Of a stretch of 64,000 nt of DNA, positions 55,445-62,792 are shown one piece after another. The notes under the pieces are model-generated. The model ran no database searches and was not told the origin of the DNA. It saw nothing but the letters and a program-made list of their open reading frames with translations. Location of the stretch: contig NZ_SSBQ01000002.1 in the NCBI RefSeq assembly GCF_004795255.1, positions 911,001 to 975,000 of the forward strand. Direction: 5' to 3'. Position numbers and translations under genes: made by a program. The stretch is from Streptomyces sp. RKND-216 (GTDB lineage: Bacteria; Actinomycetota; Actinomycetes; Streptomycetales; Streptomycetaceae). Position 1 is the stretch's first letter. Each line of letters begins with the position of its first letter.

Positions 55445-56127
55445 TCGACTTGCGAAAATTCGCAGCCGTGCCGGCAACGACAATTATCGCCTGCCTCCTT
55501 ATTACGTCTTGCTCCGCCGACGGCGATGCAAAGCGGGACACAGGCCTCCTCAAGAGTACACTCTGCGACACAAGTATCTCCACAAGTGCACTGCGGCAGA
55601 TGTACCCGGGACCCTACACAAGTACCAAAATGATGCCCTCGAAAGGAGGTGGAATCGACGCCTTGGGCAGCACCGGTGGGGCCACGGAGGGCGACTGCGA
55701 TATCTGGATCACCCAGAAGAAGAGTGATGTCTTTTCCGTGGTGAAAGTCGCCACCTTCATAAAAACTGACGCGCAGGCCGAAGATCTCTTCAAGAGCTAC
55801 AAGAGATATTATCCAGATAACCGGATAAAGATCACCTTGGGGTCTGCGATCGGGTTCACGACCCCGGAAAAATCTGTACTCGTATTCGACTGCAGAAGCC
55901 CGAAGGGGCGCACTGCACAAAACGGTGACTTTGGCGCATCGGTCCAGGTGCTCCTTCCCGACCGCCGGAGAGGGTCCGACGTGCCCTCGGAGAGACTCGC
56001 CAAAAGTGCCGCGCGACTGGCAGCGGACACCGCACGTTACGTCAGCTCCGACGTGCTGAAATGCTCGACTCCGCGCCTACCGAGTGGCAATCCCGTCCAG
56101 AAGCCCGCAGCTCCGACGGAGTCGTAG
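55441..56127 (+). CDS. lipoprotein following the WXG100-like pair
   Basis: This 228-residue lipoprotein has a signal segment (LRKFAAVPATTIIACLLITSC) ending in a lipobox cysteine. The remainder is a soluble extracellular domain with several cysteines (STLCDTSIS, GDCDIWI, VFDCRSP and LKCSTPRL). The start is a TTG overlapping the stop of the large gene; a second TTG nine bases further also fits. GC content is lower than in the neighbours from about 55240 to 55900. It could be an immunity or surface factor for the type VII locus; that is inference. A hairpin terminator follows. Confidence 0.72.
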   Translation: MIDLRKFAAVPATTIIACLLITSCSADGDAKRDTGLLKSTLCDTSISTSALRQMYPGPYTSTKMMPSKGGGIDALGSTGGATEGDCDIWITQKKSDVFSVVKVATFIKTDAQAEDLFKSYKRYYPDNRIKITLGSAIGFTTPEKSVLVFDCRSPKGRTAQNGDFGASVQVLLPDRRRGSDVPSERLAKSAARLAADTARYVSSDVLKCSTPRLPSGNPVQKPAAPTES

Positions 56128-56137
56128 GGGGCCGCGC

Positions 56138-56158
56138 ACCTCCCGATGAGCGGGAGGT
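56138..56158 (+). terminator. terminator hairpin after the lipoprotein gene
   Basis: The 8-bp perfect stem ACCTCCCG / CGGGAGGT with loop ATGAG begins 10 bp after the stop codon. Confidence 0.7.
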
Positions 56159-56416
56159 CCCCTGCACGGAAATCGGCGCGTCACGCGGGAACCGGGAAGT
56201 CGCCGGCCGATCTCGGCGTCGCCGACTGGCTGGCGGCAGGTGGAAGGGTCACCATGAAAGGGCGTCTGCGCGCTGTGGCGGCGGAGGTGCCGTCGGCGTG
56301 TGGCGTGCGTTTCCGCTGTCGGCGCGGCAGGCGGAGCGGGGCCGCGGGCGCGGCAGGGAGTCGGTCCGCCGCTGTGCTGGGCTCCTGGTGGTGGAGACGG
56401 CCGGAGGGTGCGTGCG

Positions 56417-58072
56417 ATGAGCGACTACTACGACCTCGGGCGTTACAGCCGGCCGGTGTCGACCACGGTGGAGGCGGCGCAGGTCTGGTTCGACCGCGGT
56501 CTGATGTGGAGCTACGGCTTCCACCACGAGGAGGCGATCGACTGCTTCGAGCGGGCGCGTGCCCACGACGCCGGGTGCGCCATGGCTCCCTGGGGCATCG
56601 CCTTCGCTCTGGGGCCGAACTACAACAAGCCGTGGGAGGCCTTCGACCCGGTCGATCTCGCGACGAGCGTCTCCCGGGCGTTCGAAGCGTCCGAGGAGGC
56701 GGCACGGCTCGCGGAGAGGGCTGCGCCGGTGGAGCGGGCGCTCGTCGGAGCGCTGCGGCACCGCTACCCGCGGCCGCGGGCGGTGCCGGACCTGGCGGTG
56801 TGGAACCACCGCTACGCCGAGGCGATGCGCCGCGTGTACGGCGAGCACGCCGACGACCTCGACGTGGCCGCGCTGTTCGCCGACGCGCTGTTGAACCTCA
56901 CCCCCTGGCAGCTGTGGGACCAGTGGACCGGTGAGCCGGCGCCGGGGTCCCGTGCCGTGGAGGCGCGCGCCGTCCTCGACCACGCGCTGGGGCTGCCCGG
57001 GGGGCCGGACCACCCCGGCGTGCTGCACCTGTACATCCACCTGATGGAGATGTCGTCCACGCCGGAACAGGCCCTGCCGATGGCCGACCGGCTCCGCGAC
57101 CTCGTCCCCGACGCGGGCCACCTGCAGCACATGCCCACCCACCTCGACGTCCTGTGCGGCGACTACGCCCGCGTGGTCTCGTCCAACTCGCGTGCCATCG
57201 AGGCGGACGAGAAGTGCGTGGCGCGTTCCGGCCCGATGAACTTCTACACGCTGTACCGCTGCCACGACTACCACTTCAAGATCTACGGCGCGATGTTGCT
57301 CGGGCAGCGGGCGGCTGCGCTGCAGACGTGCGACGCGCTCGAGGCCGCGGTTCCCGAGGAACTCCTCCGCGTGCAGGTGCCGCCGATGGCGGACTGGCTC
57401 GAGGGCCTCCTCCCCCTGCGCATGCACGTCCTGATCCGCTTCGGCATGTGGCAGGAGATCATCGACGCCGAACTGCCCGGCGACTCCGAGCTGTACTGCG
57501 TCACCACAGCTCTCCTGCATTACGCGAAGGCCGTCGCCCACGCCGCCTCCGGCCGGACGGACGCGGCCGCCGCCCAGCAGGCGATGTTCGACGCGGCGCG
57601 GCTGCGGGTGCCGGAGTCGCGCATGCTGTTCAACAACACCTGTCAGGACATCCTCGCGGTGGCGGCCTCGATGCTGGAGGGCGAACTGGAGTACCGCAGG
57701 GGGAACCTCGACGACGCCTACGCCGCGCTGCGACGGTCGATCGAGCTCGACGACCACCTCCCCTACGACGAACCCTGGGGGTGGATGCAGCCCACCCGGC
57801 ACGCCTACGGCGCGCTGCTGCTGGAGCAGGACCACGTCGAGGAGGCCGAGGCGGTGTACCGGGCCGACCTGGGTCTGGACGGCAGCATCCCCCGGTCCCA
57901 GCAGCACCCGGGCAACGTATGGAGCCTCCACGGCTACCACGAGTGCCTGGAGCGGTTGGGCCGCACGCGCGAAGCCGCCCTCGTCGAGCAGCAGTTGCGC
58001 CTCGCGCGGGCCAGGGCGGACGTCCCGGTGCACTCCTCGTGCTTCTGCCGGCTGTCCGCTCAGGCCGCGTAG
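56417..58072 (+). CDS. tetratricopeptide-repeat protein
   Basis: This 551-residue soluble protein is made mostly of TPR-like helical repeats. The opening is SRPVSTTVEAAQVWFDRGLMWSYGFHHEEAIDCFERARAHDAGCAMAPWGIAFALGPNYNKPWE, a well-conserved start in a widespread TPR family of unknown function. Later repeats include PGVLHLYIHLMEMSSTPEQAL and LEGELEYRRGNLDDAYAALRRSIELDDHLPYDEPWGW. His- and Cys-rich spots (HLQHMPTHLDVLCGDY, TLYRCHDYHFK and SSCFCRL) may bind metal. The ATG at 56417 is preceded by GGAGGGTGCG. It appears monocistronic. The role is likely protein interaction. Confidence 0.8.
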   Translation: MSDYYDLGRYSRPVSTTVEAAQVWFDRGLMWSYGFHHEEAIDCFERARAHDAGCAMAPWGIAFALGPNYNKPWEAFDPVDLATSVSRAFEASEEAARLAERAAPVERALVGALRHRYPRPRAVPDLAVWNHRYAEAMRRVYGEHADDLDVAALFADALLNLTPWQLWDQWTGEPAPGSRAVEARAVLDHALGLPGGPDHPGVLHLYIHLMEMSSTPEQALPMADRLRDLVPDAGHLQHMPTHLDVLCGDYARVVSSNSRAIEADEKCVARSGPMNFYTLYRCHDYHFKIYGAMLLGQRAAALQTCDALEAAVPEELLRVQVPPMADWLEGLLPLRMHVLIRFGMWQEIIDAELPGDSELYCVTTALLHYAKAVAHAASGRTDAAAAQQAMFDAARLRVPESRMLFNNTCQDILAVAASMLEGELEYRRGNLDDAYAALRRSIELDDHLPYDEPWGWMQPTRHAYGALLLEQDHVEEAEAVYRADLGLDGSIPRSQQHPGNVWSLHGYHECLERLGRTREAALVEQQLRLARARADVPVHSSCFCRLSAQAA

Positions 58073-58165
58073 TCCCACCGCGCGTTCAGCTCGCACCCGG
58101 TGTCCTGGGTCCTGACGGTGAGGCGCGCGGAGTCGTACCCACCGGGATCGGGTGACCGGTTTGTC
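58060..58165 (-). pseudogene. possible 3' fragment of a degraded gene
   Basis: On the minus strand, a frame ending at 58060 reads GGYDSARLTVRTQDTGCELNARWDYAA then stop, which looks like a genuine secreted-protein C-terminus. There is no start or upstream continuation. It overlaps the end of the TPR gene. Offered as a possible remnant only. Confidence 0.25.
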
Positions 58166-58425
58166 GGTGATTGTGCACGGGTGCCGTAGTGCGTGCTTCG
58201 CGCTGCCCGCCCCTGTCGCTGCATGCACATGCCAGTCCCACCGGGGCGTCAGGGGGCACATCCCCTGCGGGACGGCGGCGTCGCCCGGTGCCCCCACCGG
58301 CGCCCGCCTTGCACATACATGCTCCGATTCGTCGGCCGAGCGTGCATCCGGAACACCCCGATTCCCGGAATTCAGGTCAGCAGCTTCCGCGCCGGGCGGA
58401 GCTCCCCGCGAAAGGAACCAGAGAG
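58073..58425. other. 353-bp region upstream of the DUF4397 gene
   Basis: It holds the promoter and leader of the DUF4397 gene and the possible gene fragment above. A frame in phase with DUF4397 is open upstream, but the AAAGGAACCAGAGAG ribosome site just before 58426 fixes the start. No clear sigma-factor motif was identified. Confidence 0.4.
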
Positions 58426-59268
58426 ATGTCGTACATCCGCAAGAGCACCGCCGTTGCGGCTGCTCTCGGCACCTGCGCCCTCGGCCTGACCGCCGCTGCA
58501 CCCGCCGGCGCCTCCGAGCAGGACAAGGCCATGGTGTCCGTCTTCCACGGGGTCCCGGGGATGACCGTGGACGTCTACGCCGGCGACAAGGAGCTGATCC
58601 CGGACTTCGAGCCGGGCACGCTGACGGAGCCCCTGCCGCTGGCGGCCGGCAGCTACGACCTGAAGGTCTTCCCCGACGGCGCCGACCCGAAGTCGGACGA
58701 CCCCGCGATCGAGAAGACCGTCGAGGTGCCCGCCGGAGCCAACGCCACCGTCGCCGCTCATCTGAGTGCCGACGGCGAGCCGCAACTGACCGCGTTCGTC
58801 AACGACACCGCGAAGGTGGACGCCGGCAAGTCCCGCCTGACGGTGCGGCACGTCGCCGCCGCCCCGGCCGTGGATGTGCGGGCGAACGACAAGGCCGTGT
58901 TCAAGGACCTGACCAACCCGAACGAGAAGTCCGGCGTGGTGGACGCGGGCACCGTCTCGGCAGACGTGACGCTCGCCGGGACCGATGACGTGGCCATCGG
59001 CCCGGCCGACCTGACCCTGAAGGAAGGCACGAGCAACATCGTCTACGCCTGGGGCAGCGCCGAGGAGGACAACCTCGCGCTCAAGGTGCAGACGCTCTCC
59101 GGGATGCACTCCGAACCGGGCGGCGTCGAGGCCGGCATGGGCGACACGCAGGCCGGCACCAACTCCGCAGCCCTCTGGCTGGCCGGCTCCGCAGGTGCGG
59201 CCGCCCTGGCGGCCGGCGCCCTGGCACTGCGTCAGCGCCGGCAGACGGCCGCGGCCTCCCGTCACTGA
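58426..59268 (+). CDS. DUF4397 secreted, wall- or membrane-anchored protein
   Basis: This 280-residue protein has a Sec signal peptide (SYIRKSTAVAAALGTCALGLTAAAPAGASE, cleavage after the ASA-like site). A DUF4397 domain follows (AMVSVFHGVPGMTVDVYAGDKELIPDFEPGTLTEPLPLAAGSYDLKVFPDGADP), and then a second half with VRHVAAAPAVDVRAND. The C-terminus has TQAGTNSAALWLAGSAGAAALAAGALAL and a basic tail, which looks like an anchor preceded by a non-canonical sorting signal. The gene is followed after 26 bp by a class F sortase, a frequent neighbour that may process it. A clear ribosome site fixes the start. Confidence 0.88.
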   Translation: MSYIRKSTAVAAALGTCALGLTAAAPAGASEQDKAMVSVFHGVPGMTVDVYAGDKELIPDFEPGTLTEPLPLAAGSYDLKVFPDGADPKSDDPAIEKTVEVPAGANATVAAHLSADGEPQLTAFVNDTAKVDAGKSRLTVRHVAAAPAVDVRANDKAVFKDLTNPNEKSGVVDAGTVSADVTLAGTDDVAIGPADLTLKEGTSNIVYAWGSAEEDNLALKVQTLSGMHSEPGGVEAGMGDTQAGTNSAALWLAGSAGAAALAAGALALRQRRQTAAASRH

Positions 59269-59294
59269 GGGGAGGGGATCGCAGGAGGCATCCG

Positions 59295-59975
59295 ATGCGA
59301 CGACGCCTGCCGCCGGTCCGGGCAGCCCTCACTGCCGCGGTGCTCTGCACCGCGGCAGCGACGGCGTTCGTCCTGCTGCCCGGAGGCGGTCCGCCGCCGG
59401 ACTTCGGCACCCGGACGACCGGCGACACCCGCAGCGCCGAGGCGCCCGCTCCGGCCCCCCACTCGACGCCACCGAGCGCGAGCGGAGCAGGGCGACCCGG
59501 GACGGACGCGCTGCCGACCGGGCCGCCCGCCGAGCCGGCGAGCATCCGCATCGACCGGGTCGGCCTCGCGGCGCGCGTGGAGCCGGTGGGAGTGCTGGAG
59601 AACGGAACGGTGGAAGTCCCCACGTCGCCCGACTCGGCGGGCTGGTACCGCTTCGGCGTCGCACCCGGCAAGGACCGCGGATCCGCGGTGCTCGTGGGAC
59701 ATGTCGACCATGCCACCGGGGAGCTCGGGGAGTTCGCTGCTCTCTACGACGTCCGTGCAGGCGACGAGGTATCGATCCGCCGGGACGGAGCGGACCGGGC
59801 GCGGTACCGCATCACCGCACGCGAGGTCGTCGACCAGGAACGGCTGCCGTCCGGACTGTTCCGCCGGGAAGGGCCTCCGGTGCTCACCCTCATCACCTGC
59901 GCTCCCCCGTACGACGAGGGGACCGGCTACCGGAACAACCTGGTCGTCACCGCAGAACCCCGGCAGCGGGCATGA
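59295..59975 (+). CDS. class F sortase
   Basis: This 226-residue membrane-anchored transpeptidase has an N-terminal hydrophobic segment (ALTAAVLCTAAATAFVLLPGG), a Pro/Ala-rich linker, and a sortase domain from about residue 75. The catalytic residues are His in VLVGHVDH, Cys in LTLITCAP and Arg in GTGYRNNLVV. It probably anchors a surface protein, with the DUF4397 protein the obvious candidate. It lies between that gene and the anti-sigma-like gene on the same strand. Confidence 0.92.
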   Translation: MRRRLPPVRAALTAAVLCTAAATAFVLLPGGGPPPDFGTRTTGDTRSAEAPAPAPHSTPPSASGAGRPGTDALPTGPPAEPASIRIDRVGLAARVEPVGVLENGTVEVPTSPDSAGWYRFGVAPGKDRGSAVLVGHVDHATGELGEFAALYDVRAGDEVSIRRDGADRARYRITAREVVDQERLPSGLFRREGPPVLTLITCAPPYDEGTGYRNNLVVTAEPRQRA

Positions 59976-60035
59976 TCGCCCTGTGTGCGCCACGGCACCC
60001 CCGACCCGGGTGGTGCCAGAAGGAGGTCTTCCGCA

Positions 60036-60860
60036 GTGCGTCACATCGATCCGGCAGACCTCGCGGCACACGCATTGGACGGGCAGGCGGCGACCCTCGC
60101 TCCGTGGCAGACCGGCCACCTGCGTCACTGCGACGCCTGCATCGAGCGACTCGCGTCCTTCCAGCGGGTCGCACACGCCGGGCGGTCGCTGACGGCGGAA
60201 GACCTCCCGGTACCGGCGCCGCCCAGGGTGTGGGAAGCGCTGCTGGCCGACGTGACGAAGGACGCCCGTACGCGGGGTGCCACGCGGGGTGACACGGGCG
60301 GGGCATCCGCTGCCACCGACCGCGAGACGCCCGCCGCGACGGGGCTCACCCGCAACCGGCGCACCTGGCGGACCTCTCGCTGCCTGGCCGGCGTCGCCTC
60401 CGTCGTCTGCCTGGTGCTGGGCGGCGCCGCCGCGGGCAGTGCCGCAACCTGGTGGGAGATGCGGCAGCCCGAGACGTCACCCACAGCGGCCGGGGCACGA
60501 GCCCTCACCCCACCGAAGGCGGGCGGGGCGGGCGGGACCGGCGAGGCGCGGGGCGAGGTGCAGCTCGTGCGGGACGGCGCGCCGGGCCGCGTCCGGGTGA
60601 CGGTGCACGGTCTGCCGTCCACGGCCGGGTACTACGAGGTGTGGCTCATGGACCGCACACACCGGAAGCTGATTCCGCTCGGCACCCTGGGCACGGGAGG
60701 CAGCTCCACACTCACCCTTCCGAAGGGAGTCGACACCGACGTGTACGCCCTGCTGGACGTATCGGCCCAGCCGTATGACGGCACCACGGCCCACTCGGGT
60801 AGGAGCGTGGTCCGCGGTTCCCTGCCGCTGACCGGCCGGGGCGGTGCGGCCGGTGCCTGA
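60036..60860 (+). CDS. anti-sigma factor-like membrane protein (RskA-type C-terminal domain)
   Basis: This 274-residue protein has an N-terminal cytoplasmic segment with a partial zinc-binding anti-sigma motif (HALDGQAATLAPWQTGHLRHCDACIERL). One transmembrane segment follows (CLAGVASVVCLVLGGAAAGSAATWW), then an extracytoplasmic RskA-like domain (VRVTVHGLPSTAGYYEVWLMDRTHRKLIPLGTLGTGGSSTLTLPKGVDT...YALLDVSAQPYDGT). AAGGAGG precedes the GTG start. No ECF sigma factor gene is adjacent, which is unusual for this family. The 3' end overlaps crtY. Confidence 0.82.
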   Translation: MRHIDPADLAAHALDGQAATLAPWQTGHLRHCDACIERLASFQRVAHAGRSLTAEDLPVPAPPRVWEALLADVTKDARTRGATRGDTGGASAATDRETPAATGLTRNRRTWRTSRCLAGVASVVCLVLGGAAAGSAATWWEMRQPETSPTAAGARALTPPKAGGAGGTGEARGEVQLVRDGAPGRVRVTVHGLPSTAGYYEVWLMDRTHRKLIPLGTLGTGGSSTLTLPKGVDTDVYALLDVSAQPYDGTTAHSGRSVVRGSLPLTGRGGAAGA

Positions 60861-62043
60861 CGTCGACGTCGCGATCGTAGGGGCAGGAGCGGCGGGTCTC
60901 TCCCTCGCACGGATGCTGGCCGACCCGCCGCCGGCAGCCCCTCGGCTGACGGTCCTTCTCATCGAGACGCCACTCAGGCGGCTGCGCCCGCCCGAGCGGA
61001 CGTGGTGCTTCTGGCACGATGAACCGGGAGAACTCGAAGCGCTCGCCACGGCGTCCTGGCCGAGGGTCCGCGTGCACGGACCCACCGGCCGCGTCGTCGC
61101 ATCGGACATCTCGCCGATGCGCTACCTGATGATCCGCTCTCCCTCCTACGAGCGGGAAACCGACCGCCGCCTCGCGGCCGTTCGCACCCTTTCCCGTCTC
61201 GATGCCACGGTCACCGGCATCGACTCCGGGCAGAGGGAGGCACGCGTGCACTGCACGGCACCGGACGGAGCGGAGCGTACGGTGTGCGCCCGGTGGGTCT
61301 TCGACTCCCGTCCACACGCCCTGCCTCCGGCACGGACCCTGCTGTGGCAGCACTTCCGGGGCTGGTTCCTGCGCACGGAGCACTCCGCGTTCGATCCGGG
61401 AGCCGCGGTGCTGATGGATCTGCGCACCGAACAGCCGCAGGAGGGCCTGTCCTTCGGCTACGTCCTCCCTTTCAGCACACGTGAAGCCCTGGTGGAGTAC
61501 ACCGAGTTCTCCCGCAGACCCCTGACCGTGGCGCAGTACGACGAGGCCCTGCGCCGTTACACGGGGAAGGTCCTGGGGCTCGGCCGCTTCGAGGTCGAGG
61601 CGACCGAGCAGGGCGCCATCCCGATGACGGACGGCCGCTTCCCCCGGCGCGTCGGTGCTTCCGTCTTCCGCATCGGTACGGCCGGCGGCGCGACGCGGCC
61701 CTCCACCGGCTACACGTTCACCGCCGCGCAGCGCCAGGTGCGCGCGGTGGCCGACGCCCTGTTCGCCGGCCGCACTCCCACGCCCCCTCCCGCGCACACG
61801 GCGAGGTCCCGGGCGATGGACGCGGTGATGCTGCGCGCCCTGGACGCCGGCCGGGTGGACGGCGCCGCGTTCTTCGAGCGGTTGTTCACGCGTAACGACA
61901 CCAGGCGGTTACTGCGTTTTCTGGACGGAACGACGACACCGTTCGAAGACCTGCGGGTCGGGGCGAGCACCCCGGTGCTGCCCATGCTCCGCACCGTGGC
62001 CGAACTTCCCTGGCTGCGGCCCCGACCGCCCACGACGACCTGA
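60853..62043 (+). CDS. crtY: lycopene beta-cyclase CrtY
   Basis: This flavoprotein of about 396 residues converts lycopene to beta-carotene. The N-terminal FAD/NAD-binding motif is VDVAIVGAGAAGLSLARML. The CrtY-specific RTWCFWHDEPG, SPMRYLMIRS and RIGTAGGATRPSTGYTFTAAQRQ motifs are present. GTG 60853 and GTG 60844 are both possible starts; both overlap the anti-sigma-like gene by a few bases. The order crtY-crtT-crtU is that of the Streptomyces carotenoid cluster, in which a crtEIBV set normally lies nearby and may lie outside the window. Confidence 0.93.
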   Translation: MPDVDVAIVGAGAAGLSLARMLADPPPAAPRLTVLLIETPLRRLRPPERTWCFWHDEPGELEALATASWPRVRVHGPTGRVVASDISPMRYLMIRSPSYERETDRRLAAVRTLSRLDATVTGIDSGQREARVHCTAPDGAERTVCARWVFDSRPHALPPARTLLWQHFRGWFLRTEHSAFDPGAAVLMDLRTEQPQEGLSFGYVLPFSTREALVEYTEFSRRPLTVAQYDEALRRYTGKVLGLGRFEVEATEQGAIPMTDGRFPRRVGASVFRIGTAGGATRPSTGYTFTAAQRQVRAVADALFAGRTPTPPPAHTARSRAMDAVMLRALDAGRVDGAAFFERLFTRNDTRRLLRFLDGTTTPFEDLRVGASTPVLPMLRTVAELPWLRPRPPTTT

Positions 62044-62072
62044 CTCCTGCTCACACCCTCCCTGGAGACGCG

Positions 62073-62792
62073 GTGCCCCTGCTGCACGACCAAGAACTCT
62101 CCGCCGCCTTCGACCACGCCGCCGGCACCTACGACCGCTTCACGGCCGCCAACCCGGGCTACCGGGCCGGGCTCCGGCGCTCCGCGCGACGACTGCGCCT
62201 TCCTGACCGCGGTGCGGCGCTGCGCATCCTGGATCTGGGCTGCGGCACCGGGTCCTCCACCGCCGCACTGCTGTCCGCCGCGCCACGGGCCCACGTCACC
62301 GCCGTGGACGCGTCGGCGGGGATGCTGGAGCGGGCGGAGGCCAAACCGTGGCCGCCCGGTGCGGTGGAGTTCGTACACGGCCCCGCCGAGCAGCTCACCG
62401 AAGCCGGGGTGCGGGGCCCGTTCGACGCGGTCTTCGCCGCGTACCTCTTCCGCAACCTCTCCGATCCCGACGGGGTACTGGCCGCTGTACGGGATCTGCT
62501 GGCTCCGGCTGGGCGGCTGGCGGTGCACGAGTACACCCTCAGCGGCGCCCGGGCACACCGCGCGCTGTGGACGGGAGTCTGCCGGGGTGGTCTCGTCCCC
62601 GTGGCGTCACTGCGCGGCGACGGCCGCCTGTACCGGCATCTGTGGCGCAGCGTCCTGGATTTCGACGATGCCCCCGACTTCCGTGCCCGGCTGCGGAGAG
62701 CCGGGTTCGAGGACGTGCGGGTGCTTCCGGCCACCGGGTGGCAGTGGGGCATCGTCCACACCTTCGTCGCGCGCCGAGGGGGTGCCGCGTGA
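62073..62792 (+). CDS. crtT: SAM-dependent methyltransferase CrtT
   Basis: This 239-residue class I methyltransferase has motif I ILDLGCGTGSSTAALLS (about residues 50-66) and AAYLFRNLSDPDGVLAAVRDLLAPAGRL downstream, as in UbiE-like enzymes. The location between crtY and crtU matches crtT of Streptomyces carotenoid clusters. Its exact step in isorenieratene formation is not established. The GTG start has GGAG upstream. The stop overlaps the crtU start (TGATG). Confidence 0.88.
   Translation: MPLLHDQELSAAFDHAAGTYDRFTAANPGYRAGLRRSARRLRLPDRGAALRILDLGCGTGSSTAALLSAAPRAHVTAVDASAGMLERAEAKPWPPGAVEFVHGPAEQLTEAGVRGPFDAVFAAYLFRNLSDPDGVLAAVRDLLAPAGRLAVHEYTLSGARAHRALWTGVCRGGLVPVASLRGDGRLYRHLWRSVLDFDDAPDFRARLRRAGFEDVRVLPATGWQWGIVHTFVARRGGAA

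Noticed and set aside
56249..58501. 750-codon minus-strand frame opposite the TPR gene
   Set aside because: His/Arg/Val-rich antisense composition; crosses from the TPR gene into the DUF4397 gene.
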